Assembly: GCA_030149025.1 (NCBI GenBank)
Contig: JASBSH010000285.1
Coordinates: 1-11,476, forward strand
Origin: Actinomycetales bacterium
GTDB taxonomy: Bacteria > Actinomycetota > Actinomycetes > Actinomycetales > BWSM-131
Length of the DNA: 11,476 bases
Direction: 5' to 3'
Shown: positions 1 to 6,521 of the stretch, piece after piece
Position numbering within the stretch: the first letter of the stretch is position 1
Layout: each line of letters opens with the position of its first letter
Position numbers and translations under genes: made by a program
The notes under the pieces: model-generated
Databases searched by the model: none
The model's input: only the letters and a program-made list of their open reading frames with translations
Told to the model about the DNA's origin: nothing

Positions 1-519
1 CCGTCCGGGCGGCCGTTCGACCAGGTAATGGCGAACGAGCTGGCGGGCCAGCCGTGGCTCGTCATCGCCTGCGGGCGTTACGAGGGCATCGACGAGCGGG
101 TGCTCGAGCACGCGGCCCGCTCGATGCCGGTCACGACGTTCAGCCTGGGTGACTACGTGCTGGGCGGGGGAGAGGCCGCGGCCCTCGTGCTCATCGAGGC
201 GGTCGGGCGGCTGCTGCCCGGCGTGGTCGGCAACCCGGAGAGCCTGGTCGAGGAGTCCCACGCCGACGGGCTGCTGGAGTACCCCGTCTACACGAAGCCG
301 GCCTCCTGGCAGGGGCTGGACGTGCCGGACGTGCTGCTGTCGGGGCACCACGGGCGCGTCCGCCGCTGGCGACGCGACCAGCAGCTGCGCAGGACCGCCC
401 AGCGCCGCCCGGACCTGCTGTACCGGCTGGACGCAGGCGAGCTGGACGACGCGGACCGGGCGGTGCTGGACGAGGTCGGCTGGGTGGTCGAGGACGGGCG
501 CGTGCACCGGCGGCTCTGA
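1..519 (+). CDS. trmD: tRNA (guanine-37-N1)-methyltransferase TrmD, 3' part (5' end outside window)
   Basis: TrmD transfers a methyl group from SAM to N1 of G37, next to the anticodon, and prevents +1 frameshifting during translation. It is a cytoplasmic SPOUT-class homodimer. The frame is open from base 1 with no start codon that fits the family, so the gene enters from the left. About 172 residues are visible. They include the GRPFDQVMANEL stretch, the knot segment ACGRYEGIDERV, the SAM-binding loop GDYVLGGGEAA, and SHADGLLEYPVYTKP, which matches the family's conserved DGLL-x-x-P-x-YT(R/K)P catalytic region. The helical C-terminal tRNA-binding part (LLSGHHGRVRRWRRDQQLRRT) is complete up to the TGA. 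The next gene is rplS, the usual partner. Family assignment is firm; only the N-terminus is missing. Confidence 0.97.
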   Translation, partial: PSGRPFDQVMANELAGQPWLVIACGRYEGIDERVLEHAARSMPVTTFSLGDYVLGGGEAAALVLIEAVGRLLPGVVGNPESLVEESHADGLLEYPVYTKPASWQGLDVPDVLLSGHHGRVRRWRRDQQLRRTAQRRPDLLYRLDAGELDDADRAVLDEVGWVVEDGRVHRRL

Positions 520-713
520 CGTCGATTTCGGGCGGGCACCGGCGCTGTGGCAGACTTTCTCCTTGCGCCAGGAGGTCGGCGCCGCCCCTGCCACAGGGGG
601 ACGAGCGGCGCCCATGACCACCCCAGCACAACGACACCGACCACGAGGCGGCAGCCGAGCTGCCCCACGACGCGTGCGGGTGACCTGTGGCACCTGCCGG
701 AGAGCGACGCACC
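520..713 (+). promoter_or_regulatory. trmD–rplS spacer: likely leader of rplS with two competing stems
   Basis: This 194-base gap has no convincing gene. CTGTGGCAG at 545-553 is perfectly complementary to CTGCCACAG at 588-596. Most of that second arm (589-597) can instead pair for 9 bp with CCTGTGGCA at 684-692, just upstream of the rplS ribosome-binding site (GGAGAG, 699-704). The two stems share an arm and exclude each other. A third small hairpin, GGCAGC/GCTGCC (650-655/659-664, 3-base loop), lies between. L19 leaders with autoregulation are known in other phyla; a similar role here is inference. CAGACT at 551-556 could instead be a degenerate -10 element, in which case the first arm would be promoter DNA and not RNA. 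Confidence 0.35.
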
Positions 714-1070
714 ATGCACACCCTGGACCACGTCGACGCCGCATCCCTGCGTACCGACATCCCTGACTTCCGCGCCGGCGACACCGTCAACGTCCACGTG
801 AAGGTCGTCGAGGGCAACCGCAGCCGCATCCAGGTCTTCAAGGGCGTCGTGATCCGCCGGCAGGGCGGCGGCGTGCGCGAGACCTTCTCCGTCCGCAAGG
901 TGTCCTTCGGTGTCGGGGTCGAGCGCACCTTCCCGGTGCACTCCCCGATCATCGACAAGGTCGAGGTCGTGACCCGCGGCGACGTGCGCCGCGCCAAGCT
1001 CTACTACCTGCGCAACCTGCGCGGCAAGGCCGCCCGCATCCGGGAGAAGCGCGAGCCCGCAGGCCGCTGA
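714..1070 (+). CDS. rplS: 50S ribosomal protein L19
   Basis: L19 sits at the 30S–50S interface of the ribosome. The protein is 118 residues, normal for the family. It begins MHTLDHVDAASLRTDIPDFRAGDTVNVHVKVVEG, the typical actinobacterial L19 N-terminus, followed by the conserved core SRIQVFKGVVIRRQGGGVRETFSVRK and the C-terminal ELYYLR-like segment (AKLYYLRNLRGKAARIREK). I chose ATG 714 over the in-frame GTG at 687: GGAGAG at 699-704 is well placed 9 bases upstream, and the extra nine residues do not fit L19. trmD precedes it, but the 194-base gap with its inverted repeats suggests rplS also has its own regulation. The stop is followed by GC-rich inverted repeats before lepB. Confidence 0.98.
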   Translation: MHTLDHVDAASLRTDIPDFRAGDTVNVHVKVVEGNRSRIQVFKGVVIRRQGGGVRETFSVRKVSFGVGVERTFPVHSPIIDKVEVVTRGDVRRAKLYYLRNLRGKAARIREKREPAGR

Positions 1071-1071
1071 C

Positions 1072-1134
1072 CCCCGCGAGACCCGGCCGCAGGGCAGGTC
1101 GGGGGCTCATGGGTGACCGCGGGGTCGGCCGGGT
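1072..1134 (+). terminator. GC-rich interleaved inverted repeats after rplS; possible terminator or pseudoknot
   Basis: CCCCGCG at 1072-1078 is complementary to CGCGGGG at 1118-1124, and ACCCGGCC at 1081-1088 is complementary to GGCCGGGT at 1127-1134. The arms interleave, so the stems either compete or form an H-type pseudoknot. There is no T-tract. The region starts immediately after the rplS stop, so a termination or attenuation role between rplS and lepB is possible. Short complementary runs are common in DNA this GC-rich, so confidence is low. Confidence 0.25.
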
Positions 1135-1159
1135 GGCGCCCGGGACGTACGGTGAGCCG

Positions 1160-2068
1160 ATGAACGGACGCCAGGGGCGATCCGTGCCGGGGAGAGACGA
1201 CACGGAGAGGGCCGATGCGGTGAGCCGCCAGGACGTTGACGCCGGGGAACCCGCAGCAGCCGGGCCGGGCCCGGAGGGCGGAGTGCCCGGCCGTCGGCCC
1301 GTCGACCACGACGGCGGTGCGAAGCCGGAGCGGCCGCGGCGAGGCGGACTGATCGGCTTGCTGCGCGAGACGGTCATCGTCGTCGGCACCGCCCTCGTGC
1401 TGTCGCTGTTGATCAAGACGTTCCTCGTGCAGGCGTTCTACATTCCGTCGGAGTCGATGGAGCCGACGCTCGTGCGCGGCGACCGCGTCCTGGTCAGCCA
1501 GCTGACCCCCGGCCCGTTCGACCTCAAACGCGGCGACGTGGTGGTCTTCAAGGACCCGGGAGGCTGGCTCGACCCGACACCGGCGCCGGAGCGCGGTCCG
1601 GTGGGGTCCGCGGTCGTCAAGGCTCTGACCTTCGTCGGTGTGCTGCCCCAGGACTCCGGTGGGCACTTGATCAAGAGGATCATCGGGTTGCCCGGCGACC
1701 GCGTCGAGTGCTGCGACCCCGAGGGTCGCGTCATGGTCAACGGGACCGCGATCGACGAGCCCTACATCGCTCCCGGCTCCTTGCCCAGCGAGCGGACCTT
1801 CGACGTGGTCGTGCCGCAGGGCAGGATCTGGGTCATGGGGGACAACCGGCAGAACTCCCGCGACTCGCGCTGGCACATGGACCTGACCGGACAGGGCAGC
1901 ATCGCCGTGGACCAGGTGGTCGGCCGCGCTTTCGTCACCATCTGGCCCCTCGACCGATGGAGCTGGTTGTCGAACTACCCGGACACCTTCGCCAAGGTGC
2001 CGGCCCCCGACAACCCACCGGCATCCGACAACCCACCGGCCTCCGAGAAGGCACCGGCCGGGCCATGA
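1160..2068 (+). CDS. lepB: Signal peptidase I (type I leader peptidase)
   Basis: This is the membrane-bound serine protease that removes signal peptides from exported proteins; it uses a Ser/Lys dyad. From ATG 1160 it has 302 residues. A long Pro/Gly/Arg-rich cytoplasmic N-terminus (~1-65) is followed by one membrane helix (~69-93, LRETVIVVGTALVLSLLI). Next come box B YIPSESMEPTL with catalytic Ser99, box D IKRIIGLPGDRVE with general-base Lys172, and box E VMGDNRQNSRDSR. The C-terminus ends in a short Pro-rich repeat (DNPPAS twice). The start is uncertain: ATG 1109 lies inside the post-rplS inverted repeats with poor SD, ATG 1160 follows GGTGAG closely, and GTG 1220 has the best SD (GGAGAGG, 9-base spacer). 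All keep the whole catalytic domain. The stop overlaps the rnhB start. Confidence 0.95.
   Translation: MNGRQGRSVPGRDDTERADAVSRQDVDAGEPAAAGPGPEGGVPGRRPVDHDGGAKPERPRRGGLIGLLRETVIVVGTALVLSLLIKTFLVQAFYIPSESMEPTLVRGDRVLVSQLTPGPFDLKRGDVVVFKDPGGWLDPTPAPERGPVGSAVVKALTFVGVLPQDSGGHLIKRIIGLPGDRVECCDPEGRVMVNGTAIDEPYIAPGSLPSERTFDVVVPQGRIWVMGDNRQNSRDSRWHMDLTGQGSIAVDQVVGRAFVTIWPLDRWSWLSNYPDTFAKVPAPDNPPASDNPPASEKAPAGP
2007..2040 (+). repeat. Two-copy tandem repeat in the 3' end of lepB
   Basis: The 16-mer CCGACAACCCACCGGC occurs at 2007-2022 and again at 2025-2040 with an 18-base period. It encodes DNPPAS twice. A degraded third unit (GAGAAGGCACCGGCC, giving EKAPA) follows. The unit is in frame, so copy-number change would only lengthen or shorten the Pro-rich tail of signal peptidase beyond its catalytic domain. 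Confidence 0.85.
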
Positions 2069-2886
2069 CTGCCGTTGCGTCCCGACCGGTCAGCACGACC
2101 CGGCGGGGACCGGCCGCCAAGCGGTCCACCGCGCCGAGCCTTCGGGAGGAGCGGCGGCTGATCCGTGACGGTCACGAGACCGTGGCCGGGATGGACGAGG
2201 TCGGCCGCGGCGCGCTGGCCGGGCCCGTCAGCGTCGGGGTCGTCATCGTGGACGCCGCCACGCGATCCGCCCCGACCGGCCTGCGGGACAGCAAGCTGCT
2301 GACCCCCGCGGCCCGTGAGGCTCTCGTGCCGCGCCTGCAGCGGTGGGCCCTCGGTTGGGGGGTCGGGCACGCCGAGCCGGATGAGGTCGACGCGCTCGGC
2401 ATCATCGCGGCGCTGCGTCTGGCGGGTCAACGGGCTCTTGCCCAGCTGCCGTGCCGGCCGTCGCTGGTCCTGCTGGACGGCTCCCACGACTGGTTGAGCG
2501 TGCCGCCGCCGGACCTGCTGGACCTGATCGGCGAACCTGCGACCGGCCCAGGGGTCGAGACGACTGACTGCGGGCCGACCTGGCGCTCGATCTTCGAGCC
2601 GGAGGACTGGCCCCCGGTTCGGACGGCCGTCAAGGCGGACCTGCGGTGCGCGGCGGTGGCGGCGGCGAGCGTGCTGGCGAAGACCGCCCGGGACGCGATC
2701 ATGGTTCAGCGGGCCGAGAGGCACCCGAGCTACCAGTGGGCCGAGAACAAGGGCTACTCGGCGCCTGAGCACATCGCGGCCCTCCGGCAGCACGGCCCCT
2801 GCATCGAGCACCGGATGAGCTGGCGCCTGCCCGGGGTCGGCCCCTGCTGGAACGCCGGGCATGATGGGGGACCTGATGAGCGCTGA
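2065..2886 (+). CDS. rnhB: Ribonuclease HII
   Basis: RNase HII cuts RNA in RNA/DNA hybrids and starts removal of misincorporated ribonucleotides from DNA. The protein has 273 residues. The acidic metal-binding residues are visible: Asp44 and Glu45 in AGMDEVGRGALAGPV, Asp138 in LLDGSHDW, and Asp192 in VKADLRCAAVAAASVLAKTARD. DSKLL (75-79) and the C-terminal GYSAPEHIAALRQHGPCIEHR are also typical. The ATG sits in an ATGA overlap with the lepB stop, implying translational coupling. An N-terminal extension of ~30 residues precedes the catalytic fold. Between Asp138 and Lys190 there is a segment (~141-186) about 35 residues longer than in the E. coli enzyme. It overlaps the next gene by 11 bases. 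Confidence 0.96.
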   Translation: MTAVASRPVSTTRRGPAAKRSTAPSLREERRLIRDGHETVAGMDEVGRGALAGPVSVGVVIVDAATRSAPTGLRDSKLLTPAAREALVPRLQRWALGWGVGHAEPDEVDALGIIAALRLAGQRALAQLPCRPSLVLLDGSHDWLSVPPPDLLDLIGEPATGPGVETTDCGPTWRSIFEPEDWPPVRTAVKADLRCAAVAAASVLAKTARDAIMVQRAERHPSYQWAENKGYSAPEHIAALRQHGPCIEHRMSWRLPGVGPCWNAGHDGGPDER

Positions 2887-3190
2887 GGACCTCGAGAACT
2901 ACGAGACCGAGATGGAGCTCGCGCTGTACCGCGAGTACCGCGACGTGGTCAACCTGTTCTCGTACGTGGTGGAGACCGAACGCCGGTTCTACCTTGCCAA
3001 CCAGGTTGACGTGCGCACCCGATCGGCGGACGGGGAGGTCTTCTTCGAGCTGACCCTCACCGACGCCTGGGTGTGGGACGTCTACCGGTCGGCCCGCTTC
3101 GTCAAGAGCGTCCGGGTGGTCACCTTCAAGGACGTCAACATCGAAGAGCTCTCCAAGGCCGACCTGGACGTGCCAAAGCCGTTGTCCTGA
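2876..3190 (+). CDS. DUF2469 family protein (conserved actinobacterial protein of unknown function)
   Basis: This is a 104-residue protein beginning MSAEDLENYETEMELALYREYRDVV, which I recognise as the DUF2469 family found next to rnhB in many actinobacteria (Rv2901c in M. tuberculosis). It is acidic and soluble, with no signal peptide or membrane segment. The first half looks helical. The middle, FSYVVETERRFYLANQVDVRTRS…VFFELTLTDAWVWDVYRSARFVKSVRVVTFKDVNIEEL, is rich in alternating hydrophobics and aromatics, suggesting a small alpha/beta fold. I chose ATG 2876, with GGGGGA at 2866-2871, over in-frame ATGs at 2861 and 2864 because it gives the family's N-terminus. It overlaps rnhB by 11 bases, so it is probably co-translated with it. 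No catalytic motif is evident and the function is unknown. Confidence 0.93.
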   Translation: MSAEDLENYETEMELALYREYRDVVNLFSYVVETERRFYLANQVDVRTRSADGEVFFELTLTDAWVWDVYRSARFVKSVRVVTFKDVNIEELSKADLDVPKPLS

Positions 3191-3240
3191 GCAGCCGCTT
3201 GCCCTGACAGCCGCTTGTCGTGAGCAGCCGCTTGTCGTGA
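3175..3240 (+). repeat. Short tandem repeat (16-17 base unit, 4 copies) spanning the DUF2469 stop codon
   Basis: Copies lie at 3175-3190, 3191-3207, 3208-3223 and 3224-3240. The consensus is GCAGCCGCTTGTCGTGA. The last two copies are nearly identical (16 of 16 shared bases). The second has GCCC for GTCG, and the first is a diverged copy (AAAGCCGTTGTCCTGA) that forms the final codons and stop of DUF2469. Each unit ends in TGA. The array looks like local duplication of the gene's 3' end. It does not form a strong hairpin by itself. Confidence 0.8.
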
Positions 3241-3271
3241 ACTCTCCGCCGGGCCGTTGAGCACGCACTCT

Positions 3272-3280
3272 CGGTCCACA
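3272..3280 (+). promoter_or_regulatory. DnaA-box-like nonamer CGGTCCACA
   Basis: It matches the Streptomyces-type box TTGTCCACA in the last six bases (TCCACA) plus G at position 3. It is in the non-coding DUF2469–yraN spacer, 28 bases before a second site in the same orientation. Confidence 0.3.
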
Positions 3281-3299
3281 GGCGGTGTCCCGGCGCGCG

Positions 3300-3308
3300 T
3301 CGTCCACA
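3300..3308 (+). promoter_or_regulatory. DnaA-box-like nonamer TCGTCCACA
   Basis: It has eight of nine bases of TTGTCCACA. It is the second of a same-orientation pair in the spacer upstream of yraN. Confidence 0.4.
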
Positions 3309-3350
3309 GATTCCGGGTGCGGGTTGGCCGCGGTGCCTCCTCGTCGCGAG

Positions 3351-3365
3351 CCTCCTGCCAGGAGG
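3351..3365 (+). promoter_or_regulatory. Hairpin containing the yraN ribosome-binding site
   Basis: CCTCCTG (3351-3357) and CAGGAGG (3359-3365) are perfect inverted copies around a single C. As RNA this could form CCTCC/GGAGG with a 5-base loop. The right arm is the AGGAGG Shine-Dalgarno of yraN (TTG start at 3373, 6-base spacer from AGGAGGT). The sequence could therefore hide the ribosome-binding site and dampen or condition translation. The inverted repeat and strong SD are seen; regulation is inference. Confidence 0.45.
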
Positions 3366-3372
3366 TGCCGCG

Positions 3373-3729
3373 TTGGGATCAGCTCAAGCAGTCGGTAGGT
3401 ACGGCGAGAAGGTGGCGGTCGACTACCTGGAACGGTCGGGTGTGATCGTCCTGGGCCGCAACTGGCGTTGCGAGTACGGCGAGCTCGACATCGTCGCCAT
3501 GGACGGCGACACCGTCGTCGGCGTCGAGGTGAAGACGCGGCGCTCGCTCGCCTTCGGTCACCCGGTGGAGGCGGTGACGAGGCAGAAGGCGGCACGACTG
3601 CGCCGGCTGCTCGCCCGATGGCTCAGCGAGAACGACGTGCACGTCCCTGGCGTGCGGATCGACGTCATAGCGATCGTCCGGCCTCGGCGGGGCGCTGCCG
3701 AGGTGCTCCACCTGAGGGGCGTGGCCTGA
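3373..3729 (+). CDS. yraN: YraN / UPF0102 family endonuclease-like protein
   Basis: The protein is 118 residues, normal for UPF0102. The family has a restriction-endonuclease-like fold of uncertain role, and a part in DNA processing is suggested by its constant company with comM and dprA. The motif pattern is clear: GRYGEKVAVDYLERSG at the N-terminus, then CEYGELDIVAMDGDTVVGVEVKTRR, giving candidate metal ligands Glu37, Asp39, Glu52 and Lys54 of the (E/D)-ExK type, then FGHPVEAVTRQKAARLRRLLARWL. The start is TTG, supported by an excellent AGGAGGT (3360-3366) six bases upstream and by the family length. That SD is inside a hairpin. The stop overlaps the comM ATG by one base (TGATG), so the two are likely coupled. 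Confidence 0.93.
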   Translation: MGSAQAVGRYGEKVAVDYLERSGVIVLGRNWRCEYGELDIVAMDGDTVVGVEVKTRRSLAFGHPVEAVTRQKAARLRRLLARWLSENDVHVPGVRIDVIAIVRPRRGAAEVLHLRGVA

Positions 3730-5283
3730 TGGGGGTGGGACGCACGAGAGCCGTCGCGCTCCTCGGCCTCGAGGGGCACCTGGTCGACGCCGAGGTGCAC
3801 ATCACCGCCACCCTGCCCGGCTTCGTGATCGTAGGCCTTCCGGACACGTCGCTGAACGAGTCCAGGGACCGGGTGAAGGCGGCACTGGCCAACACCGGCT
3901 TCAACATCAACTCCAAGCACGTGACCGTGAACCTGTCGCCCGCGACGCTGCCCAAGGGCGGCTCGGGGTTCGACGTCGCGATCGCGGTGGCCGTTCTCTC
4001 CGCCCTGCGAGTGATCGATCCGGAGGCGGCCGCGCGATGCGTTCACCTGGGGGAGCTCGGCCTGGACGGGCGGGTCCGCCCGGTGCGCGGCGTGCTGCCG
4101 TCGGTGCTCGCAGCGGCGAGGAGCGAGCAGCCCCAGGTCGTCGTGGCCGCCGGGAACGAGGCGGAGGCCCGCCTGGTGTCAGGCGTCGATGTCGTCGCCG
4201 TGAGCAGTCTCGGTGAGATCGTCGAGCGCTACGGCGGCTACCTGCCGCAGGACCAACCCGTCGAACCGGTCGCGCAGGCTTCGTTGCCGGTGCTCCACCG
4301 GCGAACCGAGCCGCATGCCGAGCCGGACCTCGCCGACGTGCTCGGACAGCAGGAGCCCCGGCAGGCGCTGGAGGTGGCCGCCGCGGGCGGTCACCACGTG
4401 CTCTTCCTGGGGGCGCCGGGGGCGGGCAAGACGATGCTCGCTGCCCGTCTGCCCGGCCTGCTGCCGGACCTGGAGGAGGACGAGGCGGTCGAGGTGACCG
4501 CGGTGCACTCGGTCGCCGGAACCTTCGACCCGTCAGTCGGGCTGCTGCGCAGGCCACCGTTCGAGGACCCGCACCACACCGCGAGTGCGGCGTCCATCGT
4601 CGGGGGGCGGATCCGGTATGCCGAGACCGGGCGCCGCATCCCGGGCTCACCGGGGAGTCCTCTTCCTCGACGAGGCGCCGGAGTTCAACACCCGCGTGCT
4701 CGAGTCGCTCAGGCAGCCGCTCGAGCACGGGGAGCTGGTCATCGCCCGTGCCAGTGGCACGGCCAGGTACCCGGCACGGTTCCAGCTTGTGCTCGCCGCC
4801 AACCCGTGTCCGTGCGGCAACGCGGTCGGCAAGGGAATCGAATGCCGCTGCAGCTCCCTGGCGAGGCGTCGCTACCTGTCCCGGTTGTCCGGCCCTCTGC
4901 TCGACCGCGTCGACCTCCGCGTCGAGGTACTTCCCGTGACCAGAGCGGAGATGGCCGCGTCCACGTCGCCCGAACCCACGAAGGTGGTCGCCTGCCGGGT
5001 CGCGCAGGCCCGGGCGGTTCAACGAGAGCGCCTCGCCGGCACAGGGTGGCACAGCAACGCCGAGGTACCCGGCCGCGAGCTGCGGTCCCGCTGGCGGCTG
5101 CCCCGCTCCGTCACGGCCGAGCTCGAGCTCGCCATGGACCGAGGCAACCTCACCGCTCGTGGTTACGACCGGGTCCTGCGTGTCGCATGGACGCTTGCGG
5201 ACCTCGACGGGGCAGGCTCCCCGACCGTTGACCACGTCGGCCTCGCCTTCGGCTTCCGAGTGACATCGGGCCTGGCGGCATGA
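3729..5283 (+). pseudogene. comM: comM: Mg-chelatase-like AAA+ ATPase, interrupted by a one-base frameshift
   Basis: ComM is a hexameric AAA+ helicase that promotes branch migration during recombination of incoming DNA in natural transformation. The first frame (3729 to ~4607) carries the Lon-like ChlI N-terminal domain (LVDAEVHITATLPGFVIVGLPD) and Walker A GAPGAGKT (228-235). It then meets G6 at 4602-4607, where HHTASAASIVGG runs into an unrelated frame. The proper continuation, GGGSGMPRPGAASRAHRGVLFLDEAPEF, is in the +1 frame. Removing one G restores a 517-residue protein of normal length, with Walker B Asp314/Glu315, the Cys cluster C360/C362/C372/C374 (NPCPCG…CRC), the SGPLLDRVDLRVEV segment and the C-terminal domain to the stop at 5283. 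The wrong frame stays open to 5231, so uncorrected it would give a 500-residue chimera. A base-calling error in the G run or a true lesion are the main explanations. Confidence 0.9.
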
Positions 5284-6521
5284 GCGGCTCCGCAGCGATT
5301 CGCGCGTCAGTGCCCTGGGCCCAGGACGAGCGTCTGGCGCGGGCGGCATGGAGCCGGCTCGTCGAACCTGAGGACCACGTCGCCGGTTGGGTGCTGCACG
5401 CCCTCGGTCCGCTGGAGGCGGTCCGGCACGTCCTCACGGCGTCCCCGATCCCTGTGGAGGTGGCCGAGGGTCAGGTGGCTCGTCCGACAACGGCTCGCCG
5501 CAAGCTGGACGAGGGTCTCGAGCGCTGGCGGGTCCGGCTTGCGCGGGTGGCCCCGGAACGCGATGTCGAGGTGGTGGAGCGGCTCGGTGGACGCCTCGTC
5601 GTGCCGGGGGAGGACGAGTGGCCGGACGGACTGGACGACCTCGGGACGGCGGCGCCGCCGTGCCTGTGGGTGCTGGGAAGCTCCTCCCTCGCCGAGACCG
5701 TGCGGCGGTCGGTCGCCATCGTCGGGGCGAGGGCCTGTACTGCCTACGGTGAGCGCGTCGCCGCCGACCTCGCCAGCGGGGTGTCCGACCGTGGCGTGAC
5801 GGTCGTCTCGGGTGGCGCCTTCGGAGTGGACGCCGCCGCTCACCGGGCCACTGTCGCGACGGGCGGGATCACCGTCGTGGTCCTCGCCTGTGGTGTGGAC
5901 CGCGACTACCCCAAGGCCCACGACCAGCTGTTCGCCCGGATCCGGGAGACCGGGGTGGCTGTCTCGGAGGTGCCGCCGGGCAGCACCGTGACCCGTTACC
6001 GGTTCCTCCAACGCAACCGACTGATCGCGGCGATGACCCGCGGCACGGTCGTCGTGGAGGCGGCCTGGCGATCCGGCGCGCTCAGCACCGCCACCCACGC
6101 CGCGGAGCTGAGCCGCCCACTCGGAGCCGTCCCCGGTCCCGTGACCTCGTCGCTCTCGGCGGGCTGCCACCGGCTCATCCGCGACGTGGGCGCCGTGTGC
6201 ATCACCGATGCCGGCGAGCTCCTCGAGCTCGTGCTCGGCATCGGCGAGGTGGATGCCACGAAGGACGGCGTCCCGGAGCTGGCCCACGACGGCCTCGGCG
6301 ACGAGGACCTGCGGGTGTACGAGTCGCTCCCCTTGCGAACGGGCAGGCCCGTCGCGTCGATCTGCCAGGTGGCCGGTCTGCCCGACCGGCGCGTGCGGTC
6401 GGTGCTCGGCCGGCTTGCCATGCTCGGTCTCGCTCAGTCCGGGGTGTCGCGCGACGGTGAGCGGGTGTGGTGGCGCCCCGCCCACCCAGGGTCCTCGGCC
6501 CAGGGGGTGCTGCCGATGTGA
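5280..6521 (+). CDS. dprA: DNA processing protein DprA (Smf)
   Basis: DprA binds incoming single-stranded DNA and loads RecA in natural transformation; it is also widespread in species not known to be competent. The protein has 413 residues. An N-terminal helical region (~15-105) is followed by the Rossmann-like DprA core: VAIVGARACTAYG (145-157), VSGGAFGVDAAAH (176-188), VLACGVDRDYP, QRNRLIAAMTRGTVVVEAAWRSGALSTATHAAELSRPLGAVPG, and SAGCHRLIRDVGAV. A C-terminal winged helix (~342-388, VASICQVAGLPDRRVRSVLGRLAMLGL) matches the DprA WH domain. The ATG overlaps the stop of the restored comM frame as ATGA. That supports coupling and suggests the intact comM frame was the ancestral one. Confidence 0.96.
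   Translation: MSGSAAIRASVPWAQDERLARAAWSRLVEPEDHVAGWVLHALGPLEAVRHVLTASPIPVEVAEGQVARPTTARRKLDEGLERWRVRLARVAPERDVEVVERLGGRLVVPGEDEWPDGLDDLGTAAPPCLWVLGSSSLAETVRRSVAIVGARACTAYGERVAADLASGVSDRGVTVVSGGAFGVDAAAHRATVATGGITVVVLACGVDRDYPKAHDQLFARIRETGVAVSEVPPGSTVTRYRFLQRNRLIAAMTRGTVVVEAAWRSGALSTATHAAELSRPLGAVPGPVTSSLSAGCHRLIRDVGAVCITDAGELLELVLGIGEVDATKDGVPELAHDGLGDEDLRVYESLPLRTGRPVASICQVAGLPDRRVRSVLGRLAMLGLAQSGVSRDGERVWWRPAHPGSSAQGVLPM

Larger units (their letters stand above)
3191..3372 (+). other. DUF2469–yraN spacer
   Basis: This 182-base non-coding stretch holds three tandem repeat copies at its left end, two DnaA-box-like nonamers (CGGTCCACA 3272-3280 and TCGTCCACA 3300-3308, same orientation, 28 bases apart), and a hairpin enclosing the yraN ribosome-binding site at its right end. 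A promoter for the yraN–comM–dprA group is expected here, but I see no convincing -35/-10 pair. TTGAGC at 3257-3262 lacks a partner at proper spacing. Confidence 0.5.

Noticed and set aside
687..713. GTG 687 as the start of rplS
   Set aside because: It would add nine residues not found in L19 and uses no SD; ATG 714 has GGAGAG nine bases upstream.
191..997. Minus-strand frames over trmD and rplS
   Set aside because: They lie opposite two firmly identified genes and encode low-complexity Arg/Pro/Ala-rich sequence.
4595..4625. Programmed +1 frameshifting to express full ComM
   Set aside because: ComM is not known to use recoding, and no stop codon or slow-codon stimulus is seen at the shift site; an indel or base-call error is simpler.
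3907..5349. 480-codon open frame on the minus strand over comM
   Set aside because: It mirrors the real comM coding frames, gives an Arg/Pro/Ala-rich product with no recognisable domain, and is typical of GC-rich antisense shadows.
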